A stretch of DNA of 64,000 nt, taken from assembly GCA_009667805.1 (NCBI GenBank), contig CM019065.1, positions 16,194,952-16,258,951 on the forward strand, read 5' to 3'. Under the pieces are notes generated by a model. It saw only the letters and a program-made list of their open reading frames with translations, had not been told where the DNA came from and did not search any database. Origin of the DNA: Leptobrachium leishanense (lineage: Eukaryota; Chordata; Amphibia; Anura; Megophryidae). A program made the position numbers and the translations under genes. Of the stretch, positions 44,501-55,035 are shown piece by piece (the first letter of the stretch is position 1; each line of letters starts with the position of its first letter).

Positions 44501-46536
44501 GTAGCTACAATTTGCATGCACTGATTGAGAAATCACAATAGAGTGCAAGCAGTAGCAATCTCCCAGCCAAAAGTGTATTCCTCAGCAAGAAAATTCATAT
44601 AATACATAAAGGGGATCATGAGATTAAAAATCCATCTCAACATTAAACATGCTACAATGTTGCTGAACGGTGTGAATCACTATGTGAATCTGGTCAGTCT
44701 CTGTGTCGATGTGAATCTGTCAGTGTCTGTGTCGGTGTGAATCTGTCAGTGTCTGTGTCAATGTGAATCTGTCAGTCTCTCTGTCGGTGTGAATCTGTCA
44801 ATGTAAATCTGTCAGTCTCTGTGTCAATGGGAATCTGTCAGTGTCTGTCCGTGTGAATGTGTCGGTGTGAATCTGTCAGTGTGAATCTATCAGTGTCGGT
44901 GTGAATCTCTCTGTGAATCTGTCTGTGTCGTGTGAATCTGTCGATGTGAATCTGTGTCGGTGTGAATCTGTCAATGTGAATCTGTTAGTGTCTGTGTCGA
45001 TGTGAATGTGTCAGTGTCGGTGTGAATCTGTCAGTTTCTGTCAATGTGATTCTGTTAGTGTCTGTCGGTGTGAATCTCTCTCTGTCGATGTGAATCTGTC
45101 TGTGTCGGTGTGAATCTGTCTCTGTGTCGGTGTGAATCTGTCTCTGTGTCGGTGTGAATCTGTCTCTGTCGATGTGAATCTGTGTCGGTGTGAATCTGTC
45201 AGTGTCTGTGTCGGTGTGAATCTATCGGTGTCGGTGTGAATCTGTCTCTGTCTGTGAAACTGTCTCTGTGAATCTGTGTCGGTGTGAATCTGTCGATGTG
45301 AATCTGTCTGTCTCTGTGTCGGTGTGAATCTCTCTCTGTCGATGTGAATCTGTGTCGGTGTGAATCTGTCTGTGTCGATGTGAATCTGTCAGTCTCTGTG
45401 TCGGTGTGAATCTGTCAGTCTCTGTCAATGTGAATCTGTCAGTGTCAGTGTCGTGTGAATCTGTCTGTGTCGGTGTGAATCTGTCTCTGTCGATGTGAAT
45501 CTGTCTCTGTCGATGTGAATCTGTCAGTCTCTGTGTCGGTGTGAATCTGTCTCTGTGTCGGTGTGAATCTGTCTCTGTGTCGGTGTGAATCTGTCTGTGT
45601 CGGTGTGAATCTGTCTCTGTCTGTGAATCTGTCAGTCTCTGTGTCGGTGTGAATCTCAGTCTCTGTCAATGTGAATCTGTCTGTGTCGGTGTGAATCTGT
45701 CAGTCTCTGTCAATGTGAATCTGTCTGTGTCGGTGTGAATCTGTCAGTCTCTGTCAATGTGAATCTGTCAGTCTCTGTGCCAGTGTGAATCTGTCTCTGT
45801 CGATGTGAATCTGTGTCGGTGTGAATCTGTCAGTCTCTGTGTCGATGTGAATCTGTAAGTGTCTGTCGGTGTGAATCGGTCAGTGTCTGCATGTATGTAT
45901 CTGTGTTTATTTGTTTATGTCAGCACGTGACTATGCGTGTATCTGTAGATATGTGAATGTGTACAATGCGGGCCGGCCAATGCGTGTCTGCGTGCGAAAA
46001 TATCAGTCTGTAAGTATTGTTTATGGGTCTGTAGTAGAGAAACAGTGTGACAATACGTCTGTATGACATTCACTATGTGTGAGACAATGAGTAGATAGAA
46101 GGTGGAGAGATAAAGAGATGATAGGTAGAAGGTAGAGAGACACTTAGATTAGATAACCAGATAAACAGACGGGAGAGATACATGGACAACAGGCACATAA
46201 CAGATATAAGGTAGGCAGACAGACAACACACACATACCAGACAGATATACGTTATAAGGACAGACAGACAACACACACACACATAACAGACAGAAGGTAT
46301 AAAGACAGACACCACATAACAGACAGATGTACGGTAGAGAGACAGACAGACAACACACACACACCTAACAGACAGAAGGTATAAAGACAGACAGCACATA
46401 GCAGACAGATGTACGGTAGAGAGACACATAGATAAATAAATACAATAAAGATAAAATACAGAAGATAAAAATGAAGCAGTAACTCACAGCACAGTAAAGG
46501 GATCAGAATGAAGGCTCCGAGCCTCCAGCTGCCCAT
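35568..46536 (-). CDS. CHRNE: Nicotinic acetylcholine receptor subunit, muscle type, epsilon (gamma-related)
   Basis: Twelve exons on the minus strand: 46488-46536, 42055-42191, 40866-40910, 40667-40776, 40433-40588, 38496-38599, 38116-38316, 37845-37959, 37388-37502, 36539-36746, 35890-36023, 35568-35732. The total is 1539 bases (512 residues plus TGA), with all phases consistent. Seen: signal peptide ([15 protein letters not shown]), loop-D Trp74, Cys-loop Cys147-Cys161 around FPFDWQN, M1 about 240-264, M2 about 273-291 ([18 protein letters not shown]), M3 about 307-326, a cytoplasmic loop with RRRSSLG and LKKPRSEL, and M4 in the last exon. The subunit forms the adult muscle endplate cation channel with alpha, beta and delta. 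Epsilon is preferred over gamma because of [16 protein letters not shown], VLDxLCFW and the adjoining GP1BA gene. An ATTAAA near 35112-35117 could be its poly(A) signal. Confidence 0.93.
38796..39767. mobile_element. Large inverted repeat (449-bp arms, 74-bp loop) with hammerhead-like loop
   Basis: 38796-39244 is a near-perfect reverse complement of 39319-39767, with only a few mismatches (for example GACGCTTCC against GGCGCTTCC). The loop 39245-39318 carries the hammerhead-like motif on the minus strand. The arms contain CCAATAAAT and GTGTCTGATACTAAGACAC (itself a hairpin), both also found near 62.3-62.6 kb. It lies in CHRNE intron 5. The few arm differences indicate a recent origin. Confidence 0.85.
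39264..39310 (-). ncRNA. Hammerhead-ribozyme-like motif (CHRNE intron 5, sense)
   Basis: Minus-strand order: ACATCTA, then CTGAGGA, A, GCGG-CTTTATA-CCGC, GAAA, CGCGTT, then TGGATGT. Stem I: ACATCTA pairs with TGGATGT over 7 bp with one G-U. Stem II: GCGG/CCGC. Stem III is minimal (A-C...G-T) and H17 would be U. The core CUGANGA...GAAA is kept with G at the tolerant position 7. One extra A before stem II is the main departure from the textbook core. Confidence 0.5.
40010..40112. repeat. Short perfect inverted repeat, 32-bp arms
   Basis: ACTTAGAAGAACAAATGAAT plus CCGGCACTCCAGA at 40010-40042 is repeated in inverse at 40080-40112, with a 37-base loop. It is a small foldback element in CHRNE intron 5. 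Confidence 0.85.
43683..45890 (+). repeat. Degenerate minisatellite GTGTGAATCTGTCnGTGTCTGTGTCG in CHRNE intron 1
   Basis: Units of 10-26 bases are built from GTGTGAATCTGTC, TCTGTGTCG and GATGTGAATCTG. It is interrupted at 43800-44665 by unrelated sequence. Confidence 0.92.
43800..44665. mobile_element. Insertion with a 245-bp internal duplication, family unknown
   Basis: The segment splits the GTGTGAATCTG array. It has a tandem pair of about 245 bases starting at 44096 and 44344, marked by GAGTATACTTAAATGCTTAAAG, GTGCACCACT-type and GCATGCACTGATTGAGAAATC blocks. No coding sequence or clear termini were found. Confidence 0.5.
46075..46440 (+). repeat. GACAGACAACACACACACATA tandem repeat
   Basis: Units of about 50-65 bases contain CAGACAGATGTACGGTAGAG, AGACAGACAACACACAC and CAGACAGAAGGTATAAAGAC. 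It lies just inside CHRNE intron 1, within 50 bases of the exon 1 donor. Confidence 0.9.
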
Positions 46537-46609
46537 GATTAGAGCGTCAGCTTTTGGGGATTGTGTACGGCGTTGGCCGGGACAGAGAATGGAAGAAAGT
46601 GAGGAGGGA

Positions 46610-46722
46610 GTTATTTAAAGATGGGATGTGTTATTTCCGAGCCGAGGGACAGTATCGTCTTCCGAGCCTCCTGAAGTTCCTTCTCACTGTATCCCCCCCC
46701 TCCCCAATATCTCCTCCAGCTG
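46610..46722 (-). promoter_or_regulatory. Candidate CHRNE promoter: E-box, TTTAAA and GGAA sites
   Basis: Within 190 bases upstream of the CHRNE start codon there is one CAGCTG E-box (46717-46722), of the type used by MyoD-family factors. There are two CTCGGAA sites (near 46638 and 46658) resembling the ETS-binding N-box of synaptic AChR promoters (CCGGAA core, one base off), and a TTTAAA stretch near 46612-46618. The order and spacing fit a muscle AChR subunit promoter. Binding is inferred only. Confidence 0.4.
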
Positions 46723-47559
46723 TCCCCAGCGTCAGGGCCCGTGACAGCCCTGTCCCATCATACTATGCACATATACTACACATGTATGAAGCAAAGCCTC
46801 ACGTGACCCCGCGTTCCACTACTTATACGCCTTCTCTTACCGTGTATTCGCTCATAGACAGACGGACACATAGTGATAGAAGAACAGATAGATACATTGT
46901 TAAGAAACGTGTATAAAACAACCTGCGCCGCGCTGTAACATGTATTCAATAGATTTATAGCATTAAAATGGTGATTTTTGCATTTATTACCAGACACTCC
47001 GCGTGTTCTCTGAGCCCCGGGCTCTGCATTTTTCTATAATTCTCCCCATGTTTTTTCTTTACCAAATCAGTTGTTAGTGATAGAAGGAGCTGTCGGCCGG
47101 GCGATGATTGACAAGGGCGGCTGCGGGAGCGGGGCAGGCGGGCCTGTCAAGCATTTCACTAGGATAATGCTATGGACTCAGCATGCTATGTATTAGGGGG
47201 GATTTAAGGGGCCTGAAAAGGGGGGGTACCACGTCTTATCCGTCTATGTGGCCAGAGTCAAGGTTAATGGGGGGGGGGGTCTTTAAATAGCAGCACATCC
47301 GAGTGCAGGATCTGAGATTTGACCTACACCGCAGGACTCGGGCTTCCTCCAGCTCTTGGACGGGGTTAAAGGTTTTCCACAATATTAACATTAAACATGG
47401 GACACGCTGCATCCAACGCGGCAACTTAAAATTCAACTGTATGTGAGCGAGGACCCCTGAAACAGGATTTTTGTCCAATTCATATATTTTTATTCCTTTT
47501 TCTTTTTAAATAATAGTTCTAATATGTCGTTCAACCTGGAAAAAAAAAATATATATACA

Positions 47560-47905
47560 GATGTGTGAAAAAGTGTTGGCCCCCGTCCTGATTTTTTTTT
47601 TTTCACGTTTTTTCGCACTTTAATGTTTCAGATCATCAAACTAATGTAAATATTAGTGAAAGATAACACAAGTAAACACAACGTGCTGTTTGTAAATGAA
47701 GGTTTTTATTATTAAGGGAAACAAAATCCAAACCCACATGGCCCTGTGTGAAAAAGTGTCGCCCCCGTCCCCGTTAAAACATCACTGCCACACCTGTTCA
47801 CAATCAAGAAATCGCTTAAATAAGACCTGACTGGCAAAGTGAAGTAGATCAAAATATTCTCAAAAGCTACACATGCTAAAATGTTTCACCCGAAAGTATT
47901 TCTGG
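47560..47905 (+). mobile_element. Tc1-like element, one IR/DR end only
   Basis: Two direct repeats about 183 bases apart, TGTGTGAAAAAGTGT then GCCCCCGTCC (47562 and 47745), flank AATGTTTCAGATCATCAAAC and AATGAAGGTTTTTATTATTA. This is the IR/DR end structure of Tc1 elements with two transposase sites. No transposase or opposite end follows; the MITE at 47911 adjoins it. Confidence 0.65.
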
Positions 47906-47910
47906 AAAGG

Positions 47911-48402
47911 TTAAAGGGACCTGAGCGCTGCTCATCCTGAATACTTTATACTTTTAAAGTGGTCAGGATGTGAGGAGCGCCGCAGCTCCCCCGATCTGGT
48001 GAAATCACTGGGGGGAAGCAGAGGAGTTTCCTCCACCCAACAGCCAGGATTTTTTAAATTCCCGGCTACCAGTCACTAGTGATGTCACACACAGATAGCA
48101 TTCGATGTCACCCTTTGACACAAATCGCTGTAGCGAGCGTTCTCAGAGAGGCAGCGATGGATGAGATCTGTGCATGCGCGTGCAGCTCCAAACCATTGCT
48201 TTGCGCAGACGCTACGGAACTTGTGTATGTAAACTGTGCGAGTCTCATAACGCTGCACAATTTGCAGCTCCTACACTACACATATTGTATAGGAGCTTGA
48301 ATTGCACAGAAAAGCTTCAGGGACTTCCAGGTTCGGAAGTCCCTGAGCCGAAGAGGAGGAGCAGCGTGTGGTGGGGGGGGGGAGAAGTACGTTTCCCTTT
48401 CA
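47911..48402. mobile_element. MITE with TTAAAGGGA termini (copy B)
   Basis: The left end is TTAAAGGGACCTGAGCGC and the right end GTACGTTTCCCTTTCAG. The interior matches copy A (505-1110) in reverse orientation, for example TCACTAGTGATGTCACAC and GATCTGTGCATGCGCGTG. Confidence 0.65.
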
Positions 48403-48897
48403 GATAAGAGATACGCACGTGCATCCTTTGTTTGCAAATAAGTCCTGTGGGAGAAGAGAAAGGGTCAAATGTCTAATGATTGTAGACAATATTGTGCGCA
48501 GCCCGTAACATTAGGACTCGCACCCACGGAACATTTATTAACTGAAAACTTATGTTTAGAAGATTTTTGCACAAAATTCTCATTTTTCATTAGAAATAAC
48601 GAGCCTGTAATCAGAGAAACTGTCAGTGTTTATGTTGTTCATCGTGAGCCAGGTAAGGGACGTCTGAACCTCTACACCCAACATTAGGGTGAACACACCA
48701 ACACACCCCTATGATTGTAATACAAGTTATAAGACAATTGGATCTTGATTCTAATCCGGGCGTTACGCTAACGACTCCGGCCTCTATTCCGACTCAGCCA
48801 CAATAAACTTGAACTCCTATGGACTCCAGGAGCTGGTCCAGCGTAGACGCACAGCGCTGCGTCCGATATCCAATCCAGCAACTCAGGCATGATAGAG

Positions 48898-49265
48898 ACG
48901 CTTATTCCCATTACACCGTGTGAAACAAAACACAATTAGAGGCTTTGGTTTCTATTAATGGCCATTAAAAGTGTAAACTCACCCGCCGAATGTCAAGGCA
49001 CCTCTAATGAGGGGGAGTCCTATCCAAAATGAAGCCACAGGCTGCTGTGTAGCGAACCATCACTGCTCATGCTGCTTGTCAGACATGAGGTAGACTGGTG
49101 GGCTTTTATTTAAGCCCCCCCAGAAGCAAATCCACCTTGGGATCAAAAAATCACTAGAGGTGTCTTGACGTTCGGCAGGTGAGCTTAATCTTTTAATGGC
49201 CATTAACAGAAACCAAAGCCTCTAATTGCGTTTAGTTTCACACGGTGTAATGGGAATAAGCGCAG
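48898..49265. repeat. Inverted repeat with about 105-bp arms
   Basis: 48898-49005 (TTATTCCCATTACACCGTGT, AGAGGCTTTGGTTTCT, TTAATGGCCATTAA) is mirrored at 49155-49265, with a loop of about 150 bases. It is a foldback element without coding capacity. Confidence 0.75.
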
Positions 49266-49679
49266 AGGACATATTTTCTCCTTGTTATGTTCTATACATA
49301 TTGTTGGGCTGGATACATTTGGTGGTTGCAGCCGCCCCATCTGGGAATAGGCGCGATCCCACCCCTTCTGTAATATAATAGAGGTGGTAACGGGAACTAC
49401 TGAGGGTTTTCAGCTCGTCGATATGTCCTCTTAGCGGCTTGTTACCGACTAGAGTCTGATAGCTATATCGGAAGCCTTTATCAGCCACATTTTGGCCATT
49501 TTCCGGTTTGGCAAATTCAAATCTGGGCTTACCGACACCTCAGCTACAGAGAGAAATTCGGACAGGACATGGGTGATTCAATTTGGGTTTATTGGTTTGC
49601 CGGTGTCTGAGCATAATGTCATGTGTTGATAAATGGCGTCTCGGACGCTTGTAGCTCCATTACTGAATTGGGCCGGCTC

Positions 49680-50340
49680 TTACTGTACGGAGATTGCGCA
49701 ATGTGCGTCGTAACCTTAAATCCCGGACATGCTCATTGAACATTAAATCCTACAAACACCAGTTTTACTGTAAATTCCGCACATGCACAGTTTTTTCTGC
49801 GAAGTACATAAATTCGAGTGTTACTGTAAATCCCAGACTTCCATGTTTTTTACTGTAACAAAGGAAATATTTCAGTATGAACTCGCGCGTTATAAATATA
49901 ACAGTGAAATTTTAAAGCAGGGACTTGCGTTTTGAAAATATGACTGTAAATTGTTAACGTACTGACCCCGTACTTTAAATTTAATTCTCGCACGTCCATA
50001 CATTGACATTTACTCGGTTACAGTCATAACGCGCAAGTCCGTACATTAATATTCCACCGATATGTTTACAACTGCAAGAAGCCCCGACGTTAATATTTGC
50101 ACTGTTACAGTGATACTCGCGTTTCCAGGATTTAAGGTTACAACGTGCGTGGCCGGGATTTACTGTAATAATGCACATGTCTAGGGTTTACAGAATAACA
50201 CGTTTCTGGGATTTAAGATTACCATGCGCATGTACGGATTTCGAGTAAGACGTGCATTTACAGGGTTTTACAGTAAAATGCACGTTTGCAGGGCTTTACA
50301 TTACAACACGTATGTTCGGGATTGCAGTAACACAGTGAAA
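49680..50340. repeat. Old degenerate repeat around TTTACTGTAA / GCACGTnC
   Basis: Units of roughly 35-45 bases mix TTTACTGTAAATTC, CGCACATG and GGGATTTAC in both orientations. It is too eroded for a firm unit length. Confidence 0.4.
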
Positions 50341-50434
50341 CATAGAAATCGCATTCGTGAACACATGTTTACACTCTGGTTTTCGGGCTTTTTAGTGGAC
50401 CCCCCTATAAAGCTGACAACACTTTTGTCACCAG

Positions 50435-50741
50435 TTAAGGCTGGGGTCAGATGAGCGCACTGATTGTGCACAGTAACAAATCCACTTTGTAACGGATGAC
50501 ATTGTGGTTACATTGTATCAGTTAGTATTGACTGATGTTGAGAAAAAAGAAAAAAAAAAGCTGTATGCTGGGGTTTCTCTACGTCCGTCTAGCTTTTTCA
50601 AGTTAATGCCATTTTGGTGCCCGTTGCAACATGCGTTGCCTGTGAAAAAGTGTGCACGTGCTTCGTGTGTTGTTCTCTATTGACTCCTTTGAAAAGCTAC
50701 GACGGACGCAAAAAGTGCGCTCGTCTGACCCCAGTCTAAGG
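50435..50741. mobile_element. Foldback MITE, GGGGTCAGAtGAGCGCA family (copy 3)
   Basis: It starts TTAAGGCTGGGGTCAGATGA and ends GTGCGCTCGTCTGACCCCAG TCTAAG. It adjoins copy 4 directly. Confidence 0.75.
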
Positions 50742-51170
50742 CTAGGGTCAGACGAACGCATTTTTCACGTTGTCCGTGAAAAAGTGCGTTCGAACGAACG
50801 TACGTATTTTTTCACGGAATACGCGATAGCGGTCATACGATGCGCCTTTTCGTCCGTGATTTTGTACGGATCGTCAATAAAACCCTTTTTGTGTCTAGAC
50901 GTTATGTTGGCCGGACGTGTGCAGCGTCTGACGTCTCCTAATCACACAAACACGCCGCTATGCGGACGCAGCGCACTCTGTGCGTCAGTAGTAGCGGTTT
51001 GACGTTCTCGAAAAAATGCGTTCGTTTGCCACTTGCGTTGCACGGACGAACTTTCGTGCGGTCGTTCGTCGTATGTTCCCCGGCATTTGACGTCATTTGC
51101 TGCTAGCACGGCCGTGATTTTGTGCGGCTAAACGCACGTGAAAAATGCGTTCGTCTGACCCTAGCCTAAG
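50737..51170. mobile_element. Foldback MITE, GGGTCAGACGAACGCA family (copy 4)
   Basis: CTAAGGCTAGGGTCAGACGA at the left and GCGTTCGTCTGACCCTAGCC TAAG at the right. The near-exact inverted termini extend about 30 bases (CATTTTTCACG / CGTGAAAAATG). Confidence 0.8.
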
Positions 51171-52043
51171 GGGTTATTCAGAGATAGCCGAACTGGCCCC
51201 AAATTTGCTCCAAACGGTACAGTTTCATGGCCAATCGGCTATTCTGAGAGCAGGCAGTTCGCCAAATATTGGCGAATTGCCTGCACATACGGTGCCTGTT
51301 CGACGGCAGTGAAATCCCCCATAGAGAAGCGATGGTTAATCTATTCACAGACACCGAGCAGCAGAGAAATGTCAGTGAAATGCCCTGATGTTCGGTGGTT
51401 TCATTCGGCAGGTTTAATCAGGTGAATCCCATAGGCTTCAATGTTAAAAATATTCCCGTTTTAACCAATATCTAATAAATGTTTATTATTTTAATCTGCA
51501 GCAAAAAGTCTCTATAGATTTTTTAGGATCTTTTTGGCGTTTCTTTATATTTTTTTGTCAAAAATGTTTTTTCCATTTTTTTTTAAAGTCGTTTTTTTTT
51601 TTTCTTTAACAGAATTTTTATTATCATTAATTGGATCTTATATGTAAATTCCAGACATTTTCGTTCTGTAGTTTTTCTGCAAACAGCGTTTCACTTTTCA
51701 AACATTCAAGCAAACCTTTTTTTTTTTCCACCCTGTTCGTCTGCATGTTGGTTTTTTCTGGCGGCTGCTCTGCGCTGTGATCGGTCGCTGCTTGGATTTT
51801 TCCGACGTGTTCGGCTGGGTTTTTGCAGCGGTTTCTGCAGGTTTTCAGTGAGTGTTCGGCAAGTGTTCTGAGTGAAGGGTGTGCGGGTTTGCGGCGAGTT
51901 TTCCCTGCACTACGGGAGCCCTGTGCTGCTTGCTGATTACACCGCAGGGACGCCGAACTAGGAATTGCCGACTCGCCCCGAAGTGCAGGGAACAAAAAGT
52001 CACCGAACGTGCAGTGACTTTTCGGATCTCTCTGAATAACTCT
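51171..52043. mobile_element. MITE with GGGGTTATTCAGAGA termini
   Basis: The left end GGGGTTATTCAGAGATAGCC and the right end GGATCTCTCTGAATAAC are inverse. It shares its interior with 2330-3249 and 56140-56789. It touches copy 4 of the other MITE family without a gap. Confidence 0.7.
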
Positions 52044-52740
52044 GTCTGTGGTTTATTTGCCTTTTTTTCACTAATTTGACATTTTTAAAGAAACTCGAGG
52101 AGCGTCGACTCATTGTCGGCCCACGGACGAAATATTTGGAGACTCCAATGTAATGGTTTAAGTTTAGCGTTATTAACAGGAAAGCTTACTCATAAAACAA
52201 CGATGTGACCAGAGGTGTCATTTAGCCCAAAATATACTAGAAACCCGGGAAACAATGTGAACGGGAACATAATGGAACCAGAAATCCACCATTCCGACCA
52301 CTAAGGCCTGACTTTACTCTCTGTGGGTGACAACAAGCGAGAAGAAACACCATCGAATGGTTAATATACCTGGAGTTCCGCCTCCTAGTGGTCAAAAAGC
52401 CAAATTACAGATACCTAAGTGTATATTTTTTATTTAGCATCTGGTTCTAATAATTATACATCTTCTCCCATTTTTAATCAACACAACTTTTTCCATGTGG
52501 GAGAAGAGGATGACACGGTCAATATGGTGGTGACTGCCTCCCATTAGAACCTGCCTCCCATTAGAACCTGCCTCCCATTGAACCAATGCTACCTTTGATC
52601 TCCACCAGTTTGTGCGTCTGTGCCAGTTGTGACGTCATCTGACGTAAGGCTCTTCTAAAGATATTTCCCGTTATTTATGCTCAATATCCCCAACTCCGTC
52701 TTTGGTTGTTTTCCCCTTATTGTAAAAGTCAAGCCTACTC
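52044..52740. other. Intergenic, nothing recognised
   Basis: AT-rich unique-looking sequence; only a short tandem CTGCCTCCCATTAGAAC (three units, 52530-52580) stands out. Confidence 0.5.
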
Positions 52741-52743
52741 TAT

Positions 52744-53280
52744 AGTGGCTGGATGGAGTAGAGGTAACACCACTGCTCTATAAATGTGGAGACACAGGTT
52801 CTATCCCGGCCAGAGCTCCTCTCCAGTAAGTGTCCTTGGGCGAGACACCCAACGGTACATACTTACTTACCACACAATATCGGCTGTGGAGCCAGTGGTG
52901 ACGTCTCTACACTTCAACCGTGGAGAAGCAAGTCAAATCCCATTCAGCGCATCCCTCCAATACAACTGCAGAGAAGCAAATCTCGACTTTACGAGAAGCG
53001 GGCTACACCTAACCACCAGGTCACTGATCTGCAATCATCAACTCGATCCCACTCAGAAGACGCCACCAGCGAGTGTCCTTGGGCAAAACACCTAGTGTTA
53101 TGGATGCGCCGACCTCACAAAATACTTGTACATCTCATAGATTGTAAGTTCTTGGGAACAGGGACCCCCTGAATCAGGTTATATCACCCATGTGTGGTAT
53201 TCTAATGTATTAACCCCTTGTACACTGATCCTGTAAAGCACTGCGGAATATGTGGCGCTATATGTGACTGCGATAGCTGG
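52744..53280 (+). mobile_element. tRNA-derived SINE with L2-like tail
   Basis: The head has a box A-like TGGCTGGATGGAG and a box B-like GGTTCTATCC about 50 bases later, as in RNA polymerase III promoters. The body has CCTTGGGCGAGACACC and again CCTTGGGCAAAACACC. The 3' part (ATAGATTGTAAGTTCTTGGG, then AAGCACTGCGGAATATGTGG) is like L2 tails. The head is not a functional tRNA gene. Confidence 0.55.
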
Positions 53281-53892
53281 TAATACTTAACATGACGTTA
53301 ATAATGGTTAATATTTCTTGTATATAAAATGAGGTACACCGCTACTACATAGGCAAGCCTGTTTTTCCGAGAATAGAGGGTGAATGGTTTTTTGATGGTT
53401 TCTTCCCCCCGGATGAGCAACACAATTAAGTTCCTTTTTGAAGCCCGAGTTGATGTGTCACGAGTAGTTAGTTCAAAGATTTGAATATTCCTGGACCAAG
53501 CAATTCAGCTCCCTTTGAGGCCATGCAAGGTGTGAATGGTGGATGTAATTAAGAGACCTGATCACATGTCTTGACTCAATTGGAATGTTGGTTCACATTA
53601 CAAAAGCAGCTGTGACGTTCTAAATTAATGTGTGTGATGGTAGGTAATTGGACTCAGGGCACCTGGGCCTGAAATTACATTTGGGAGATGTGGGACTGCA
53701 GGTTCTGGTGGGATTGACTCAAATTATTGTTCCTCAACCCTCTCTTACGTACGAGTCATACTGGTGGAGGATCACCCTATACCACCTAATAAAAATATTC
53801 AGTAGCTAAAACCAAGTCCTCCATTTGTACTAAAGTAAGATCTAGAGTCTAGATTGTAATGGTCTTTGACATTTTAAGGTGTGGCTAATATA

Positions 53893-53914
53893 ATACTCGC
53901 CTCCGAGTCTTTAT
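53893..53914. mobile_element. Solitary DIRS-like terminus
   Basis: AATACTCGCCTCCGAGTC is identical to the terminus of the DIRS-like element at 26.7-29.7 kb; the neighbouring sequence is not related. Only the extreme end is present. Confidence 0.45.
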
Positions 53915-54496
53915 TAAAACAGTGACTTTCCATCGTTATTTTAGAAAAATCCAGTTATTATATGTTGATATTGTTTTGTATGTCTCTGCTGTATCATGTC
54001 AGGAATTTCAGAAGACATGGGTGGAGGAGACTGACTTCACAGAACTGCACTTTATGGCAAGGATTTCAGTGTTCCACTCAATGGGAACGGGGTCAAAGCA
54101 AGGGGAGACGTCTCAGGCTTGTCCTTGATTAGGTTCATTCCATTGTGGCAGGTAGGTTCGGCAAAGCATTTATCCACCAAGAAGAGGACTGAGACCCCAT
54201 AACAAAGTAAAGGGTCATGGTCATGTGGAGATGACTGTTAAGAGCACGGTGAAAGGATTTAATACAAATGGAGGAAATAAACACCACTAAGAACAGGAAC
54301 CAAATAAGATGAGGAAAATGGGACAATTCCAGAAAAATTTTTGGGAAAAGAAACAACCCAGAAAAGATCTACAACCAAACAACATGGCCAATGGTGGAAG
54401 CCAGTCTGGAATGGGTGTCTGACAAAATCCCTACAGCCAGGTTCCCTAATGCCAACATCCCTGATGGCCAACTTCCAGACAGAACAAGTGCCCTAA

Positions 54497-54650
54497 TACC
54501 CTAGGTTTAAGGGGGTTAGGGCTAGGTTTAGGGGGGGCTAGGATTATGGCTAGGTTTAGGGGGTTAGGGCTAGGTTTGGGGGGGTTAGGGCTATATTTAG
54601 GGGGTTAGAGTTAGGTTGGGGGGGGGGTTAGGGAGTAGGGTTAGTGTTAG
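54497..54650 (+). repeat. Degenerate telomere-like GGTTAGGGnTAGG repeat
   Basis: About ten units of GGTTAGGGCTAGGTTTAGGG with G runs up to eight. It resembles eroded interstitial (TTAGGG)n. Confidence 0.7.
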
Positions 54651-55035
54651 CCACTGGGATTTTGGATGTCTGGAAGTTGGCTGTCAGGGAGTTGTCTGTG
54701 TAGGGAAGCTGGCCGTCGAGGATTTTGGCATTAGAGAAGCTGGTTATAGGGATTTTGACCCAAACCCATCTGTCAATTCTGAAAATCCAGACATGTTCCA
54801 CAGACCTCCTATAAAATAGTCGTAACCTGCTGAAGAAATGTCTCTTTGAAGCACAATTACCATCAAGCCTGGGGGGGGGGGCATAGCATCAACACTGGCC
54901 ATCATCATGCAAGTTGTCTAGTTCACGACCAGTGTGCAGATACTTGCTACCACTTTGCATATTGTGCTAACCAATCATCTGCAATGTAAACGGCCGTGCC
55001 GATGTATGGAAATAGCCAGAGGAAGAAGCTGCTCC

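Noticed and set aside
35568..46536. CHRNG or CHRND instead of CHRNE
   Set aside because: The EIF4E2-type neighbour hinted at gamma, but the cytoplasmic loop (LKKPRSEL), the CVDA-NF helix, the M3-M4 sequences and the adjoining GP1BA gene fit epsilon better. Gamma remains the main alternative.
52744..52830. Functional tRNA gene
   Set aside because: Boxes A and B are present but no cloverleaf can be drawn and the sequence continues into SINE body and L2 tail.
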